Below, piece by piece: positions 18,209 through 27,867 of a DNA stretch of 64,000 bases (positions within the stretch are counted from its first letter, which is position 1; the number at the start of each line of letters is the position of its first letter). Source of the stretch: an uncultured Methanobrevibacter sp. (GTDB taxonomy: Archaea > Methanobacteriota > Methanobacteria > Methanobacteriales > Methanobacteriaceae); contig CANQZY010000001.1 in assembly GCA_947628455.1 (NCBI GenBank), positions 84,613-148,612 of the forward strand, in the 5' to 3' direction. Below the pieces are notes generated by a model, which was not told where the DNA came from, made no database searches, and saw nothing but the letters and a program-made list of their open reading frames with translations. A program made the translations under genes and the position numbers.

Positions 18209-19282
18209 TTATAAGTCATATGGATTATTTTTAAGCAAACATGCTCTTCTAAGCTTTAATAAAGTCTTTTTCTTATCTTTTAAATCATTAACATCTTTTA
18301 AAATTTCAGTTAAAGGATCTTTAATACAATTTACCCCTTCCTTACTGTGAATCCAATCGCAATCTTTACAATCCCAGATATTCTTTCCTTTAATCCAACT
18401 TCCCCCAGTAGAACTATCACCACATGGATAAAACGGACAATAACAAAAATCACAATATTGTCCATCATAATGACATGGATAAAAATCACAATCCTTTTTA
18501 GGACCATGTTTCACCTCACCCATTAAAAATTTTTCATAATGTTGTCTAGAGAAAGGATGAATCTCAGATTTAATAACATATCCTCGTGGAGTTATCATAT
18601 AACCATCCTGAATATATGTTAAATCATTTCCTACAATTAAAGTACAAGACATATTGACTAATTCTTCACTAAGATTAGAAATTTTAACAACAGAAGTTAT
18701 AGGACCATCATCAGTACCCTCAACAATACCTACTAAGCAATCTGAACCCCTAATATCTTCTACAAGTCTTTTAAATCGTTTGAATGGCTCTTTTCTACTT
18801 TTACTAATAGGATTATAAATAGCTATTATTAAATTAGATTCAAGAGAGCGTTTAATTTTATTTTCAATCTCTGATAAAGGTGTTAGTATATTACTTAAAC
18901 TAATAGCTACAAAATCATTTAAAGGAGCCCCTAATAGATCTGCTGAATAATTAACTGCAGTTATACCTGGATACACTTTTATTTTAACATCATCATATCT
19001 ACTTTCTATTTGATATAATACATTTGCCATTCCAAAAACACCAGGATCACCAGAGCTAATTAATGCAACATTTTTACCTTCAAAATTTTTTTCAATAGCT
19101 AGTTCTGCTCTAACTATTTCACTTCCCATGCCTTTTTTAATAACTTCTTTATTTTCAATTAGATCCTCAATATAATCTATGTATTTTTTATATCCAATAA
19201 TAACATCAGACTCTTCAATTGCTTTTATAGATCCTAAAGTCATGTTTTCACGATCATGAGATACACCAACTACATTAATCAT
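18209..19282 (-). CDS. cbiH: Precorrin-3B C17-methyltransferase fused to a Cys-rich domain
   Basis: The first 240 residues form a SAM-dependent tetrapyrrole methylase of the CbiH/CobJ type (SSGDPGVFGMANVLYQ, YPGITAVNYSADLLGAPL, IAIYNPISKSR), which methylates C17 and contracts the ring during cobamide synthesis. A second domain of about 75 residues contains dense cysteines (CDFYPCHYDGQYCDFCYC, FYPCGD, DCKDCDW) and matches the cysteine-rich small domain found attached to archaeal cobalamin enzymes; it may bind metal or an Fe-S cluster. Total length is 357 residues. CbiG, which acts two steps later, is at 22805 and CbiB at 23815. Confidence 0.9.
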   Translation of the reverse strand: MINVVGVSHDRENMTLGSIKAIEESDVIIGYKKYIDYIEDLIENKEVIKKGMGSEIVRAELAIEKNFEGKNVALISSGDPGVFGMANVLYQIESRYDDVKIKVYPGITAVNYSADLLGAPLNDFVAISLSNILTPLSEIENKIKRSLESNLIIAIYNPISKSRKEPFKRFKRLVEDIRGSDCLVGIVEGTDDGPITSVVKISNLSEELVNMSCTLIVGNDLTYIQDGYMITPRGYVIKSEIHPFSRQHYEKFLMGEVKHGPKKDCDFYPCHYDGQYCDFCYCPFYPCGDSSTGGSWIKGKNIWDCKDCDWIHSKEGVNCIKDPLTEILKDVNDLKDKKKTLLKLRRACLLKNNPYDL

Positions 19283-19297
19283 TGTTTTTACCTTTAC

Positions 19298-19792
19298 TTA
19301 ATATAACTTTAAAATAGATTCTATTTTAATCGAATCTGTATCAATTATAATTTCATCAGAACTCATATTTCCAACACCGTTAGCTACTATTTTATATGAC
19401 GGATCTTGACTTATTACAATCTGCGAGGATGTTGAGTTTGGAGAATCATAACCTAAAGCTTCTATACTCACATTTATATTATCATTATCAGTATCACTAT
19501 AAGTAGTAGCATTCATACTATCCACATTAACGCCATCTACCTTTGATATATTTTCAATTTGTGTTGCTACACTTTGTTTGTTGGAAATATTTAAATTTGT
19601 AGGATCTTTAATTAGTACTTCATTTACTGTGTCTGAATTTATCACACTAGTAATTCCTTCTATCTGCATATCAATAACATTTTTAACATCAGGTGGCTCG
19701 GAAGTAACTATTGTATAGGAACTAAATAATCCTATCTCAAAAAATATAATAAACAATACAATAATTAATACTGCTCTAGCAATTCTTCCCAT
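19298..19792 (-). CDS. Membrane-anchored protein of unknown function
   Basis: A protein of about 164 residues with an N-terminal membrane helix (RAVLIIVLFIIFFEIGLF) and an extracytoplasmic remainder containing several N-glycosylation sequons (NIS, NAT, NVS, NST) and alternating short strands. I do not recognise the family. ATG 19792 is preferred because GTGAT lies just upstream; the GTG at 19801 is part of that site. It lies 15 bp upstream of cbiH on the same strand, so the two are probably co-transcribed, and divergently from the polymerase D gene. Confidence 0.65.
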   Translation of the reverse strand: MGRIARAVLIIVLFIIFFEIGLFSSYTIVTSEPPDVKNVIDMQIEGITSVINSDTVNEVLIKDPTNLNISNKQSVATQIENISKVDGVNVDSMNATTYSDTDNDNINVSIEALGYDSPNSTSSQIVISQDPSYKIVANGVGNMSSDEIIIDTDSIKIESILKLY

Positions 19793-19926
19793 TATTATCA
19801 CATATATATAATTATATAGACAGCTTAAATTTATAGAAATTATATTAAATAAATATAACTATAAATAAAATAAATTATTAAAATCAAAGTATTTTGTAGG
19901 TAAACTAAAATAAGTTTTGAATATTT

Positions 19927-21513
19927 ATGTCAACTAAAATTTTAATGAAATGTGCTAAAAAAGGAATAAATCTTTCACCTGAAGCTTATGATCTTGTTTT
20001 AAATCAAAAAGATCCATTTGATTTTATATCATCAGTTATTATAAAACTTAAAAGTAAAGATTATTCTAAAAAGGATCTAATTTCAGTAGATAAAGAAACA
20101 ATATTAAATATAAAAAAAAATTTAAAGACATCCATTTCTACTGTAAAATCTAATGAAAAAATAACAAAAAATAATTTAAAAAATTCTAACAAAAATCAAA
20201 ATAATATAACTGAAGAAAAATCAAAAATAGAAAAATATGAAGTTGAACAAATTAAAAATGAATCTGAAGAATTTAAAAGAAATATAAATAAATCAAATGT
20301 TAAATATGATTTTAAAATAATTCAAGATACAAGTAAAAAATCATACACTAGTGGCGAAATTGAAAACTTAATTACATATTTTCAAAGTAGATATGAGAAA
20401 TTATCTAAAATTCTTTCTAAAAAACCTGAGCTTAAAAATACTCAAAAAATAGTTGATATTGAAGAAAATCAAAGTATGGTTAATTTAATATTAATGGTTA
20501 AAGATATTAGAATCACTAAAAATGGTCATAGATTAATAGAATTTGAAGATGAAACCGGGACAATACCTATCTTGTTTTCTAATAAAAATGAAAAATTATT
20601 TAAAGAATCTGAAAAACTTCTAAAAGATGAAGTTGTTGGAATAATAGCTGACAATAATGGAGATATAGCTATTGGAACAGAAATAATAAATCCTGGAGTT
20701 ACAAGAATAGCTGAAAAAGAAATGGATTTTGGAATTGTATTTCTGTCAGATATTCATATTGGAAGTTTAACATTTCTTGAAGATGCATTTAACAAATTTA
20801 TAGATTGGATCAATTGTGAATATGGGAATAAAAAACAAATTAAAATAGCTGAAGATGTAAAATATCTTATTATTTGTGGAGATATAGTAGATGGGATAGG
20901 TGTTTATCCAAATCAAGAAAAAGAATTAGCCATAAAAGATATTAAAGCTCAATATAGTGAAGCAGCAAAATTTTTAGGTAAAATTAGAAGTGATATTAAA
21001 ATTATTATAGCACCAGGAAATCATGATGCATCAAGGGTTGCAGAACCACAACCAGCACTTCCAGAAGAATATGCAGAAGATTTGTATAAATTAGATAATG
21101 TGGAATTTATAAGTAATCCTGGAGTAATATCCTTAGATGGAATAAATGTTTTAATATATCATGGTCGCAGTTTTGATGATATTGTAATGGCTGTTAAAGA
21201 TTTTACTCATGAAAAAAATGATTTACTTATGGAAGAATTGCTTAAAAAAAGACATTTAGCACCAATCTATGGAGAAAAAACACCATTAGCATCAGAACTT
21301 GAAGATTATTTAGTTATTGATCAAATACCTGATGTTTTACATACAGGTCATGTTCATATAAATACTTATAAAAAATTTAATGGAATACATTTAATAAACT
21401 CAGGAACATTTCAGACTCAGACAGAATTCCAAAAAATTAATAATATTGAACCTACTCCTGCAGAGGTTCCTATTCTAGATAAAGGTAAATATAAACAACT
21501 AAAATTTATATAA
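19927..21513 (+). CDS. polB: DNA polymerase D small subunit (DP1)
   Basis: This is the small subunit of the euryarchaeal replicative polymerase D, carrying the proofreading 3'-5' exonuclease. The 528-residue protein starts with a small helical domain, then a Lys/Asn-rich linker (about 75-140), an OB-fold (about 180-260) and a metallophosphoesterase domain. The latter's motifs are FLSDIHIGS (about residue 272), CGDIVDGIG (about 317), APGNHDASR (about 361) and [10 protein letters not shown] (about 472). The catalytic Asp, His and Asn residues are all present. The large subunit is not in the window. It lies about 6 kb from the origin. Confidence 0.95.
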   Translation: MSTKILMKCAKKGINLSPEAYDLVLNQKDPFDFISSVIIKLKSKDYSKKDLISVDKETILNIKKNLKTSISTVKSNEKITKNNLKNSNKNQNNITEEKSKIEKYEVEQIKNESEEFKRNINKSNVKYDFKIIQDTSKKSYTSGEIENLITYFQSRYEKLSKILSKKPELKNTQKIVDIEENQSMVNLILMVKDIRITKNGHRLIEFEDETGTIPILFSNKNEKLFKESEKLLKDEVVGIIADNNGDIAIGTEIINPGVTRIAEKEMDFGIVFLSDIHIGSLTFLEDAFNKFIDWINCEYGNKKQIKIAEDVKYLIICGDIVDGIGVYPNQEKELAIKDIKAQYSEAAKFLGKIRSDIKIIIAPGNHDASRVAEPQPALPEEYAEDLYKLDNVEFISNPGVISLDGINVLIYHGRSFDDIVMAVKDFTHEKNDLLMEELLKKRHLAPIYGEKTPLASELEDYLVIDQIPDVLHTGHVHINTYKKFNGIHLINSGTFQTQTEFQKINNIEPTPAEVPILDKGKYKQLKFI

Positions 21514-21569
21514 AAAAAAACATTAATTTATATAAATTATATTAATTAATATTAAATTATGGTGTCAAT

Positions 21570-22154
21570 ATGGATGTAAATGTAGAAGATATTATTAATG
21601 TAGGGAAAAACTTATATAATCAAGGATTAGTTTCGGGTAAGGCAGGTAATATTAGTATTAGGGTTAAAAAAGATGATATAGATGTAATAGCTATTACACC
21701 AACTTTTATTTCTCTTAATGATTTAAAACCAGAAGATATTGTTCTAGTAGATTTAAAAGGTGATGTTTTAACCAAAGGTAATCCATCTTCAGAGTTGAAA
21801 ATGCATTTAAGTATTTATGAGGTAAGAGATGATGTAAATGCAATAATACATATTCATCCTCCTTATGCAACAGGATTCGCATTTTCATCTAAAAAAATTA
21901 AAAGACTTGAAGGTTTTGGAAAAATAGGCATTCCTTTTTTAGAAGAAATAGATTATGAACCTCCTGGATCCAGTAAACTTGCAAAAAAAGCAATTGAAGG
22001 TTTAGGAAATGAAGATGTGCTAATCTTAAAACATCATGGTATAATTTGTGTTGGAGACAATATAAAAGAAGTAGAATCATTAGCTAAATTTGTTGAAGAT
22101 ATAGCAAAAACTCAATTTGTTTCACACATGTTAAGCTTAACAGAAGATATATAA
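21570..22154 (+). CDS. fucA: Class II aldolase, L-fuculose-phosphate aldolase type
   Basis: A 194-residue zinc-dependent aldolase of the FucA/AraD family. The sequence shows GLVSGKAGNISIR, SSELKMHLSIYEVR (catalytic Glu region), the zinc histidines in IHIHPPYATGFA, and LKHHGIICVGDN with the third histidine. In methanogens such an enzyme (characterised in Methanocaldococcus) cleaves fuculose 1-phosphate to supply lactaldehyde, the source of the lactate part of coenzyme F420. That role is the likeliest here. It follows the polymerase D gene by about 56 bp on the same strand. Confidence 0.88.
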   Translation: MDVNVEDIINVGKNLYNQGLVSGKAGNISIRVKKDDIDVIAITPTFISLNDLKPEDIVLVDLKGDVLTKGNPSSELKMHLSIYEVRDDVNAIIHIHPPYATGFAFSSKKIKRLEGFGKIGIPFLEEIDYEPPGSSKLAKKAIEGLGNEDVLILKHHGIICVGDNIKEVESLAKFVEDIAKTQFVSHMLSLTEDI

Positions 22155-22196
22155 AAAAAGAGGAATATTAAATTATAAATATTACAAAAAATAAGA

Positions 22197-22370
22197 TTAT
22201 TCTTCTTTTTCAAATTCATTTTTAGATTTATTTTCTCTAGATTCAATACTTTCATTAATCATTTTTAATATTAATCCAGATAGTGAAGTTTCCTCATCAA
22301 TAGCCATTTTTTTTAATTTCTTTTTTAAATCACTTGGTATTTTAATATTAGTTGGATTTGTATCAGACAT
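22197..22370 (-). CDS. Small ribbon-helix-helix-like DNA-binding protein
   Basis: A 57-residue frame from ATG 22370 to TAA. It begins with MSDTNPTNIKIPSDLKKKLK, a beta-strand followed by a basic helix, then a SLSGLILKMINESIE helix. This is the pattern of a CopG/Arc-type ribbon-helix-helix regulator, and an acidic tail (EFEKEE) follows. It lies alone on the minus strand, divergent from the UPF0147 gene and convergent with fucA, so it may regulate the 22371-22538 promoter region. The family is inferred from pattern only. Confidence 0.7.
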   Translation of the reverse strand: MSDTNPTNIKIPSDLKKKLKKMAIDEETSLSGLILKMINESIESRENKSKNEFEKEE

Positions 22371-22538
22371 AATATAAAATATTATTAGAGGTCATTTATA
22401 ATATTTTTCCCTTTAATTAAATAATTATTTTTATAAAAGTACATTTTATATACAAAACTATATAAAGAAGATAAATATAAAATAATCTTAGTATAAATTT
22501 AACTATTTTTTTTTATAAAACTTTTCGGAGGATGTTTT

Positions 22539-22787
22539 ATGAGTAACGAAGTGATAGAAGAAGTTTCACAAATACTTGAATATATTACAGGTAATCACTC
22601 TGTTCCACGTAATATTAGAGAAGCTGCAGAAGAATCTAATGAAATATTAAACAATGAGAATCCAGATCAATCTGTAAAAATTAGTACAGTATTATCAAAG
22701 TTAGATGAAATAAGTAATGATCCTAATATACCTGTACATGCTAGAACTTTAATCTGGGAAGTATTAAGTAAATTAGAATCTATATAA
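22539..22787 (+). CDS. UPF0147 family protein
   Basis: An 82-residue all-helical protein of the UPF0147 family, conserved in archaea and of unknown function. Typical features are [30 protein letters not shown] and [18 protein letters not shown]. It has a strong GGAGGATGTTTT ribosome binding site, which suggests high expression. It follows the divergent small regulator and is convergent with cbiG. Confidence 0.9.
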   Translation: MSNEVIEEVSQILEYITGNHSVPRNIREAAEESNEILNNENPDQSVKISTVLSKLDEISNDPNIPVHARTLIWEVLSKLESI

Positions 22788-22804
22788 AACTCTTTTTTTT
22801 ATTT

Positions 22805-23818
22805 TTAATTAGAAATAGCTATAGCAATTGTAATACCATTATAACTAGTTTTTTTATATATTAACTTAGAATTAAATCCTGCAGCAATTAGTGCTGATGA
22901 TTCGCAAACATTATCAATTCCGAACTTTGATTTAACAAATTTGGATTTAGTAATATCTGGGGATTTGAATAATTTTAATTTATCTAAACTAACAAATTCA
23001 ATATTTAATTTTAGCTCACTAGCTAAATTTAATATTCCTTTTTCTTGCTTTTTAATTTCAACAGAAGCTAATTTATCAACACGATCTAAATTAAAATTTA
23101 ATTTTTTTAAAGCATCAATTATTGCTAATTTTATTTCTTCTTTATTTTTTCCTTTCTTACATCCAATTCCAACTATTAATTTTTGTTTTTTTAAATATAA
23201 ATCATAGTTATCATATGATATTTTAATGTGATCTTTTAAAATAGAATTTGAATATTTAAATGAGAGGTGTATTTCATGTGTATTATTTTTTATATAATCT
23301 TTTAAAAAATTGAATTTTGAGTTAGGGTTTATATTAAAATCTAATTTTTTATTATTTAATATTGCTTTATTAATATGAACAATATTTTCAGTATTTAAAA
23401 TTTTAAAATATAAATCTCTGGATAAAACATCTATTCCTAATTTATTGTTAATATCAGTTGCAGTTGTTATTACTGGTGTAGAGTTAATAAAATTTGAAAT
23501 TTTATTAGCTAAATTATTAGCACCACCTAAATGTCCCGAAAGTAAACTTATTACAAATTTTCCATTATCATCTATACATAATACAGCAGGATCTTTTGAT
23601 TTTGATTTTATTAAAGGTGTGATATTTCTAATTAATATTCCTGATGCCATAATTCCTATAATTGCATCATAATTATAAAAAGATTTTAAAATATTATTTT
23701 TAACATCTTTATGAAATTGTTTTACTTTAATTATAGTTGGATCTTTTATTAATTTATAATATAATTCATCAGAAAGTATTTTTCCTTTTTTTGAAATTGA
23801 TAAAATTGCAATTTTCAT
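22805..23818 (-). CDS. cbiG: Cobalt-precorrin-5A hydrolase
   Basis: CbiG opens the lactone ring of cobalt-precorrin-5A and releases acetaldehyde during anaerobic cobamide synthesis. The 337-residue protein has the N-terminal IMASGILIRNITPLIKSK and SLLSGHLGGANNLA segments, the central TDINNKLGIDV region and the C-terminal VGIGCKKGKNKEEI domain, all typical of CbiG. Its start overlaps the end of cbiB by 4 bp (ATGA), so the genes are translationally coupled. A sequence resembling an origin recognition box lies inside the gene at 23261. Confidence 0.93.
   Translation of the reverse strand: MKIAILSISKKGKILSDELYYKLIKDPTIIKVKQFHKDVKNNILKSFYNYDAIIGIMASGILIRNITPLIKSKSKDPAVLCIDDNGKFVISLLSGHLGGANNLANKISNFINSTPVITTATDINNKLGIDVLSRDLYFKILNTENIVHINKAILNNKKLDFNINPNSKFNFLKDYIKNNTHEIHLSFKYSNSILKDHIKISYDNYDLYLKKQKLIVGIGCKKGKNKEEIKLAIIDALKKLNFNLDRVDKLASVEIKKQEKGILNLASELKLNIEFVSLDKLKLFKSPDITKSKFVKSKFGIDNVCESSALIAAGFNSKLIYKKTSYNGITIAIAISN
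23261..23286 (-). repeat. Origin-recognition-box-like element inside cbiG
   Basis: Read on the minus strand it is AATACACATGAAATACACC followed by TCTCA. It matches the oriC boxes at 25321-25483 except for one core base (ACACATGAAAT for ACACTTGAAAT), and it even keeps the TGAGAGG flank. It lies about 2 kb left of oriC within a coding sequence. Chance or codon usage could explain part of this. Confidence 0.4.
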
Positions 23819-24747
23819 ATAAACACCATTAATATGATTAAAATACTTGTAAATAAAATAATTGTAAGTATAGATAAATTTATTGATTTTGAAATAGAGT
23901 TTGGATTTATTTTTTTATTATTATCACCTATTTTATAAATATTTTTTTTTATTAATTGAATATTTAAAGCTCCTGCAGTTGGAGCCATAGTATAACCAGA
24001 ATTTGGACTGGGACAATTTTTAGCATCTCTTTTTAAAATTCTAAAACTGTTTTTCCAATTATATCTTAAAATATAACTTGAAATTATAATGAAAATACTT
24101 GCTACTCTTGATGGAATAAAGTTCAATATATCATCTAATTTAGCAGGTATAAAACCAATATACGCAAATTTTTTTGTTTTATACCCAACCATTGCATCTA
24201 ATGTATTAATAATTCTATAAAATAGAGGTATTAACAGTAAAATAAATAGATGATTTTTTAAAAATAAAGAAAATATAACAAAATAAAAAATAGGAGATAT
24301 ATAACTATCAGTTATATTTTCACTTAAAGATTCTATTGTTGCTGAAATAATAAAACGTTCTGTTAATTCATTTGTATCACGACTAACTAAATATGAAACA
24401 GCTTTTTTTGCAGCATCAATATTATTATTTATTTTATTTTTTACATCCCAAGCAGAATATAATAATAATCTAATAGAAAACATTGATGATAGAATTAATG
24501 AATAAACAAAAATAAATAATATTATGTTTATTTTAATTATTTCAAAAATTATTAATAATAATACAGTTGAAACAAATGTTACTAATACTGTTAAAATAAG
24601 TCCTGATAATCTATTTTTGTAATTTATTAACTTTTTTTTAAAAAAATCAATCATATTACCTATTATTACAACAGGATGAATCTGAGATGGTAATTCACAT
24701 AAAATAAGATCTATAAAAATTGATAATAATAAAATAAATATAAGCAT
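23815..24747 (-). CDS. cbiB: Adenosylcobinamide-phosphate synthase (CbiB/CobD)
   Basis: This membrane enzyme attaches the aminopropanol phosphate arm to adenosylcobyric acid. The 310-residue protein has about five membrane segments and the family motifs LPSQIHPVVIIGNMI (N-terminal), KAVSYLVSRDTNEL, ATIESLSENITDSYISPIFY and KRDAKNCPSPNSGYTMAP. It is the first gene of the cbiB-cbiG pair, with the stop and start overlapping by 4 bp. It is divergent from the DUF2299 gene. Confidence 0.93.
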   Translation of the reverse strand: MLIFILLLSIFIDLILCELPSQIHPVVIIGNMIDFFKKKLINYKNRLSGLILTVLVTFVSTVLLLIIFEIIKINIILFIFVYSLILSSMFSIRLLLYSAWDVKNKINNNIDAAKKAVSYLVSRDTNELTERFIISATIESLSENITDSYISPIFYFVIFSLFLKNHLFILLLIPLFYRIINTLDAMVGYKTKKFAYIGFIPAKLDDILNFIPSRVASIFIIISSYILRYNWKNSFRILKRDAKNCPSPNSGYTMAPTAGALNIQLIKKNIYKIGDNNKKINPNSISKSINLSILTIILFTSILIILMVFI

Positions 24748-24803
24748 ATATTTATATTATAGTATAATTATTATATAAAATAATTAAAAATATAGATGAT
24801 TAT

Positions 24804-25307
24804 ATGAATAAATTAAATGAAAAAGATATTCAAGATTGGTTAGCTGAAGAAGGAATATTTAGGCAAAAAGTACCTGATGATGGTGCTGAATTCCACTTTA
24901 CTATTGAATATCCAAAAAATAATATTATGGATGTTATCCAACCTAAAGGAAAAAAAGACTTAATTTTAATTGTTTGTGGAACACAAGTCTCACCAGAACA
25001 TATTGAATTAATGAAAGAAGCAAGTGAATCACAAAAAGAAGAATTTATTTACGAAATTAAATTTAAAATTAATGAATTAGAAACAGATTTTCAAATGGAT
25101 GTAACTCAAGATTATATATTAAAACAATTTGTAATTCAAGATGGGATCTATGAAGATGCTTTAACTAAAAATAATTTAATGAGATCTATTAAACATATTT
25201 TTAGAACAAAGATGAGTGTTGTTTGGTTAATGGAGAAAAAATTTGGTGTTGTTCAAATGTCTAGTGATAATAATTCTCCATCTACAGATAATATAATGTT
25301 TATGTAA
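24804..25307 (+). CDS. DUF2299 family protein
   Basis: A 167-residue soluble protein of the archaeal DUF2299 family. It begins with the family's IQDWLAEEGIFRQKVPDD segment, followed by DVIQPKGKKDLILIVCG and a C-terminal KMSVVWLMEKKFG region. The fold is probably related to type III chaperone-like domains, but the function is unknown. It directly precedes the replication origin and cdc6, on the same strand. Confidence 0.8.
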   Translation: MNKLNEKDIQDWLAEEGIFRQKVPDDGAEFHFTIEYPKNNIMDVIQPKGKKDLILIVCGTQVSPEHIELMKEASESQKEEFIYEIKFKINELETDFQMDVTQDYILKQFVIQDGIYEDALTKNNLMRSIKHIFRTKMSVVWLMEKKFGVVQMSSDNNSPSTDNIMFM

Positions 25308-25320
25308 AACAGAGAAAGTG

Positions 25321-25343
25321 AGAGGTGTGTTTCAACTGAAAAC
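25321..25343 (-). repeat. Origin recognition box 1
   Basis: On the minus strand it reads TTTTCAGTTGAAACACACC followed by TCT. It has the G-rich flank (AGAGGTGTG on the plus strand) and shares AGTGAGAGG with the inverted box 4. Confidence 0.8.
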
Positions 25344-25367
25344 TTTTTGAGACTATTGAAAGACACA

Positions 25368-25390
25368 AGAGGTATATTTCAACTGTAAAA
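25368..25390 (-). repeat. Origin recognition box 2
   Basis: On the minus strand it reads TTTTACAGTTGAAATATACC followed by TCT. It lies 47 bp from box 1 in the same orientation and has the same AGAGGT flank. Confidence 0.8.
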
Positions 25391-25410
25391 AATACAGTGA
25401 AATTATTCTA

Positions 25411-25430
25411 TTTTTTCACTTGAAATACAT
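25411..25430 (+). repeat. Origin recognition box 3
   Basis: It reads TTTTTTCACTTGAAATACAT on the plus strand, inverted relative to boxes 1 and 2, with ATGTCTTG as right flank. A close relative lies at 35714-35738. Confidence 0.75.
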
Positions 25431-25459
25431 GTCTTGAAAATTAATTTTTGATAAAATAT

Positions 25460-25483
25460 CAATACACTTGCAATATTCCTCTC
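25460..25483 (+). repeat. Origin recognition box 4
   Basis: It reads CAATACACTTGCAATATTCC followed by TCTC on the plus strand. One core base differs (TTGCAAT for TTGAAAT). Its right flank CCTCTCACT is the inverted copy of the box 1 flank. Confidence 0.65.
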
Positions 25484-25751
25484 ACTCCTTTATTGTATAT
25501 ATTTGAAATATTACCAACTATAAAATTGAGATAATTATTTATATAAAATCATAATTTTTTTTTAAAAAAAAATATAAATATCATTTTAATAATTCTGTAA
25601 TAAAAAACTATTTTAATATTTAAAATCATAATTATTATAATTCACTGGAAATGATACTTTTGTTCATGTAAAAAAAAATGATATTAATTTTAGCATTTTT
25701 TTTATAATAAAAATAAATTTTATATTAATTCTTAAGCTTGTTGGTGATAAT

Positions 25752-26903
25752 ATGGGAAATATTTTTGATAATCTAGAACAACAAAAATCAATTTTTAAAA
25801 ACAAAAAACCTTTAGATCATAGATTTTTACCTGATAATTTACCACATAGAAAAGAACAAATCACTCAAATAGCTCAATATTGGATTGAAGCATTAAATAA
25901 TGTAACTCCTTCAGATGTTACTATTTATGGAAAAACAGGTACAGGTAAAACAGCAGCTGTAAAATTTGCAAAAGAACAATTAGAAGAAGCTAGCGCTAAT
26001 AAAAATGTTTTTGTTAAAGTAGAATATATTCGCTGTACTGATTATACAACAGAATATCAAGTAATAGCACAATTATGCCAACTACTTGGAAGAAACGTTC
26101 CACAACGTGGATGGACTAAAGGTGAAGTAGTAAACGCATTTAGAGATATTTTTAAAACCAATGCTTTTGGTAAAAAACTTATTTTAATTGTTATTTTAGA
26201 TGAAATTGATATTTTATTAGAAAAAGATGGTGATGGGATATTATATACACTTACACGGACAGATAATGTTTCTATTTTATCTATAAGTAATTATGTTGAT
26301 TTTAAAAAATTTATAAAACCTCGTGTTATGAGTAGTTTAAGAGATAAAGAAATTGTATTTCCACCATATGGAGCAGATCAATTAGCAGATATTTTAAAAG
26401 AAAGAGCAGCACTATCTTTTTATGATGATGTTCTTGATGATGATGTTATACCTTTATGTTCAGCAATGGCTGCTAAAGAAGAAGGAGATGCAAGATATGC
26501 TTTGGATTTACTTAGAACAGCAGGTGAAATAGCTGATGATGAAGATTCAGATAAAATTTATGGAAAATATGTTAGGCAAGCTAAAGATAGAATAGAACAC
26601 AATAAAGTAACAGACATTATTTTAACACTCCCAACCCAACAACAAAGAGTTCTTGAAGCTATTTTAAAATTAACACAAGATGGAGAAGAAATTACTTCAG
26701 GAAAATTATATGACACATATAAAGAAGTTTCAAAAGGAGATAGTGTAACATATAGAAGAATTTTTGATTTTATAAATGAATTAGAAATGTTAGGAATTAT
26801 TTCAACTAATACTATATCTCGTGGTCGTGGAAAAGGAAGAACAAATATTATCACACTTCAATGTGGAACAGACCTTTTAGAATCCACTTTATATTTTGCA
26901 TAA
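25752..26903 (+). CDS. cdc6: Origin-binding initiator Orc1/Cdc6
   Basis: This AAA+ protein recognises origin boxes and recruits the MCM helicase. The 383 residues include the Orc1-specific N-terminal segment ([17 protein letters not shown]), Walker A GKTGTGKT (about residues 60-67), Walker [10 protein letters not shown] (about 150), sensor 1 in SISNYVDF, sensor 2 near [13 protein letters not shown] (about 240) and a C-terminal winged helix (about 290-383). It starts with ATG after TTGGTGATAAT. It lies immediately right of the origin boxes it is expected to bind, which could also give autoregulation. Confidence 0.96.
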   Translation: MGNIFDNLEQQKSIFKNKKPLDHRFLPDNLPHRKEQITQIAQYWIEALNNVTPSDVTIYGKTGTGKTAAVKFAKEQLEEASANKNVFVKVEYIRCTDYTTEYQVIAQLCQLLGRNVPQRGWTKGEVVNAFRDIFKTNAFGKKLILIVILDEIDILLEKDGDGILYTLTRTDNVSILSISNYVDFKKFIKPRVMSSLRDKEIVFPPYGADQLADILKERAALSFYDDVLDDDVIPLCSAMAAKEEGDARYALDLLRTAGEIADDEDSDKIYGKYVRQAKDRIEHNKVTDIILTLPTQQQRVLEAILKLTQDGEEITSGKLYDTYKEVSKGDSVTYRRIFDFINELEMLGIISTNTISRGRGKGRTNIITLQCGTDLLESTLYFA

Positions 26904-26936
26904 ACTATTTTTTTTTACTCCAAATTTAATATAAAT

Positions 26937-27863
26937 TTATTTTTTAACTAAAGTTTTCAATATAGCCATTCTTACAGGAACAGCATTAAAAGCTTGAATA
27001 AAATATTTATTATAAGGAGTATTATCAACATCCTCATTAATTTCATCAATCCGTGGAAGCGGATGCATTACAATTAAATTTTTATTATTAATAAGATTTT
27101 TATCTATTATATATGCACCTTTAATTTTCAAATACTCTTCTAAGTCCGTAAATCTTTCTTTTTGAATTCTAGTAACATATAATACATCTACAATATCAAT
27201 AACATCTTTAATATTTTCTAATTCTCTATAAATAATATTTGTTCTATCTAAATCATGTAAAATTTCCTTTGGCATTTTTAAATCTTCAGGAGAAACAAAA
27301 TATAACTCAATATTATTAAATAATGTAAGCGCATTAGCCAAAGAATGAACTGTACGCCCATATTTCAAATCTCCTATTAAAGCTATTTTTAAATTATCAA
27401 TATGACCATATTCTTTTCTAATAGTATACAAATCAAGAAGTGTTTGTGTAGGATGTTGGCCTGCACCATCACCCGCATTAATAACAGGAACATCAACAAT
27501 ATCAGAAACAAATTTAGAAACACCCTCTAATTCATTTCTTATAACCAAAACATCACAGTAAGCTTCAAACATCTTAGCTGTATCTGCTATTGTCTCACCT
27601 TTAGAAACAGAACTATTCCCAACATTTGAAAGACCGATATAATCACCACCAAGTCTTTTCATAGAAGCTTCAAAAGATAATCTAGTCCTAGTAGAAGGCT
27701 CAAAAAACATACAACCTAATATTTTACCTTTTAAATCCTCACATATTTCTTTTGATTTAGCGATATCTTCTAATTTAACGGCTTCATCAAGAATATATTC
27801 AATATCTTCTCTATCAAAATCTTTTATAGAAATTATATTATCTAATTTAAAAATAATAATCAA
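26937..27863 (-). CDS. pyrB: Aspartate carbamoyltransferase catalytic subunit (start codon unclear)
   Basis: PyrB makes carbamoyl aspartate in pyrimidine synthesis. It has the carbamoyl phosphate motif [12 protein letters not shown] (about residue 50), [16 protein letters not shown] and HPLPRIDEI near residue 260. The start is unusual. The family N-terminus aligns at [13 protein letters not shown], but no ATG, GTG or TTG is suitably placed. AAGGTG (27869-27864) immediately follows the upstream stop, and the well-spaced codons are ATT at 27857 and 27854. TTG 27863 abuts the ribosome binding site and TTG 27884 overlaps the upstream gene by 17 bp. I give TTG 27863 as a conservative end. No pyrI lies adjacent. 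Confidence 0.9.
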   Translation of the reverse strand: MIIIFKLDNIISIKDFDREDIEYILDEAVKLEDIAKSKEICEDLKGKILGCMFFEPSTRTRLSFEASMKRLGGDYIGLSNVGNSSVSKGETIADTAKMFEAYCDVLVIRNELEGVSKFVSDIVDVPVINAGDGAGQHPTQTLLDLYTIRKEYGHIDNLKIALIGDLKYGRTVHSLANALTLFNNIELYFVSPEDLKMPKEILHDLDRTNIIYRELENIKDVIDIVDVLYVTRIQKERFTDLEEYLKIKGAYIIDKNLINNKNLIVMHPLPRIDEINEDVDNTPYNKYFIQAFNAVPVRMAILKTLVKK

Positions 27864-27867
27864 CACC

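Larger units (their letters stand above)
25308..25751. other. Replication origin (oriC) upstream of cdc6
   Basis: This 444-bp gene-free stretch sits directly upstream of cdc6. Its left half holds four origin-recognition-box-like elements: two pointing left (25321-25343, 25368-25390) and two pointing right (25411-25430, 25460-25483). The outermost pair is extended by AGTGAGAGG (25317-25325) and its inverted copy CCTCTCACT (25478-25486). The elements match the box known for Methanothermobacter Cdc6 binding (core ACANTTGAAA with a pyrimidine-rich CCTC flank). The right half (about 25540-25740) is almost pure A/T and is a good candidate unwinding element. Position beside cdc6 is the usual archaeal arrangement. 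Confidence 0.85.

Noticed and set aside
23445-23672. Plus-strand frames across cbiG, gatA, hisG and ThrS
   Set aside because: They are frames opposite strongly supported genes, without ribosome binding sites or family signatures.
24561-24578. Another origin box inside cbiB
   Set aside because: It has the core ACAGTTGAAAC but no G/C-rich flank, so it is too weak to list as a feature.
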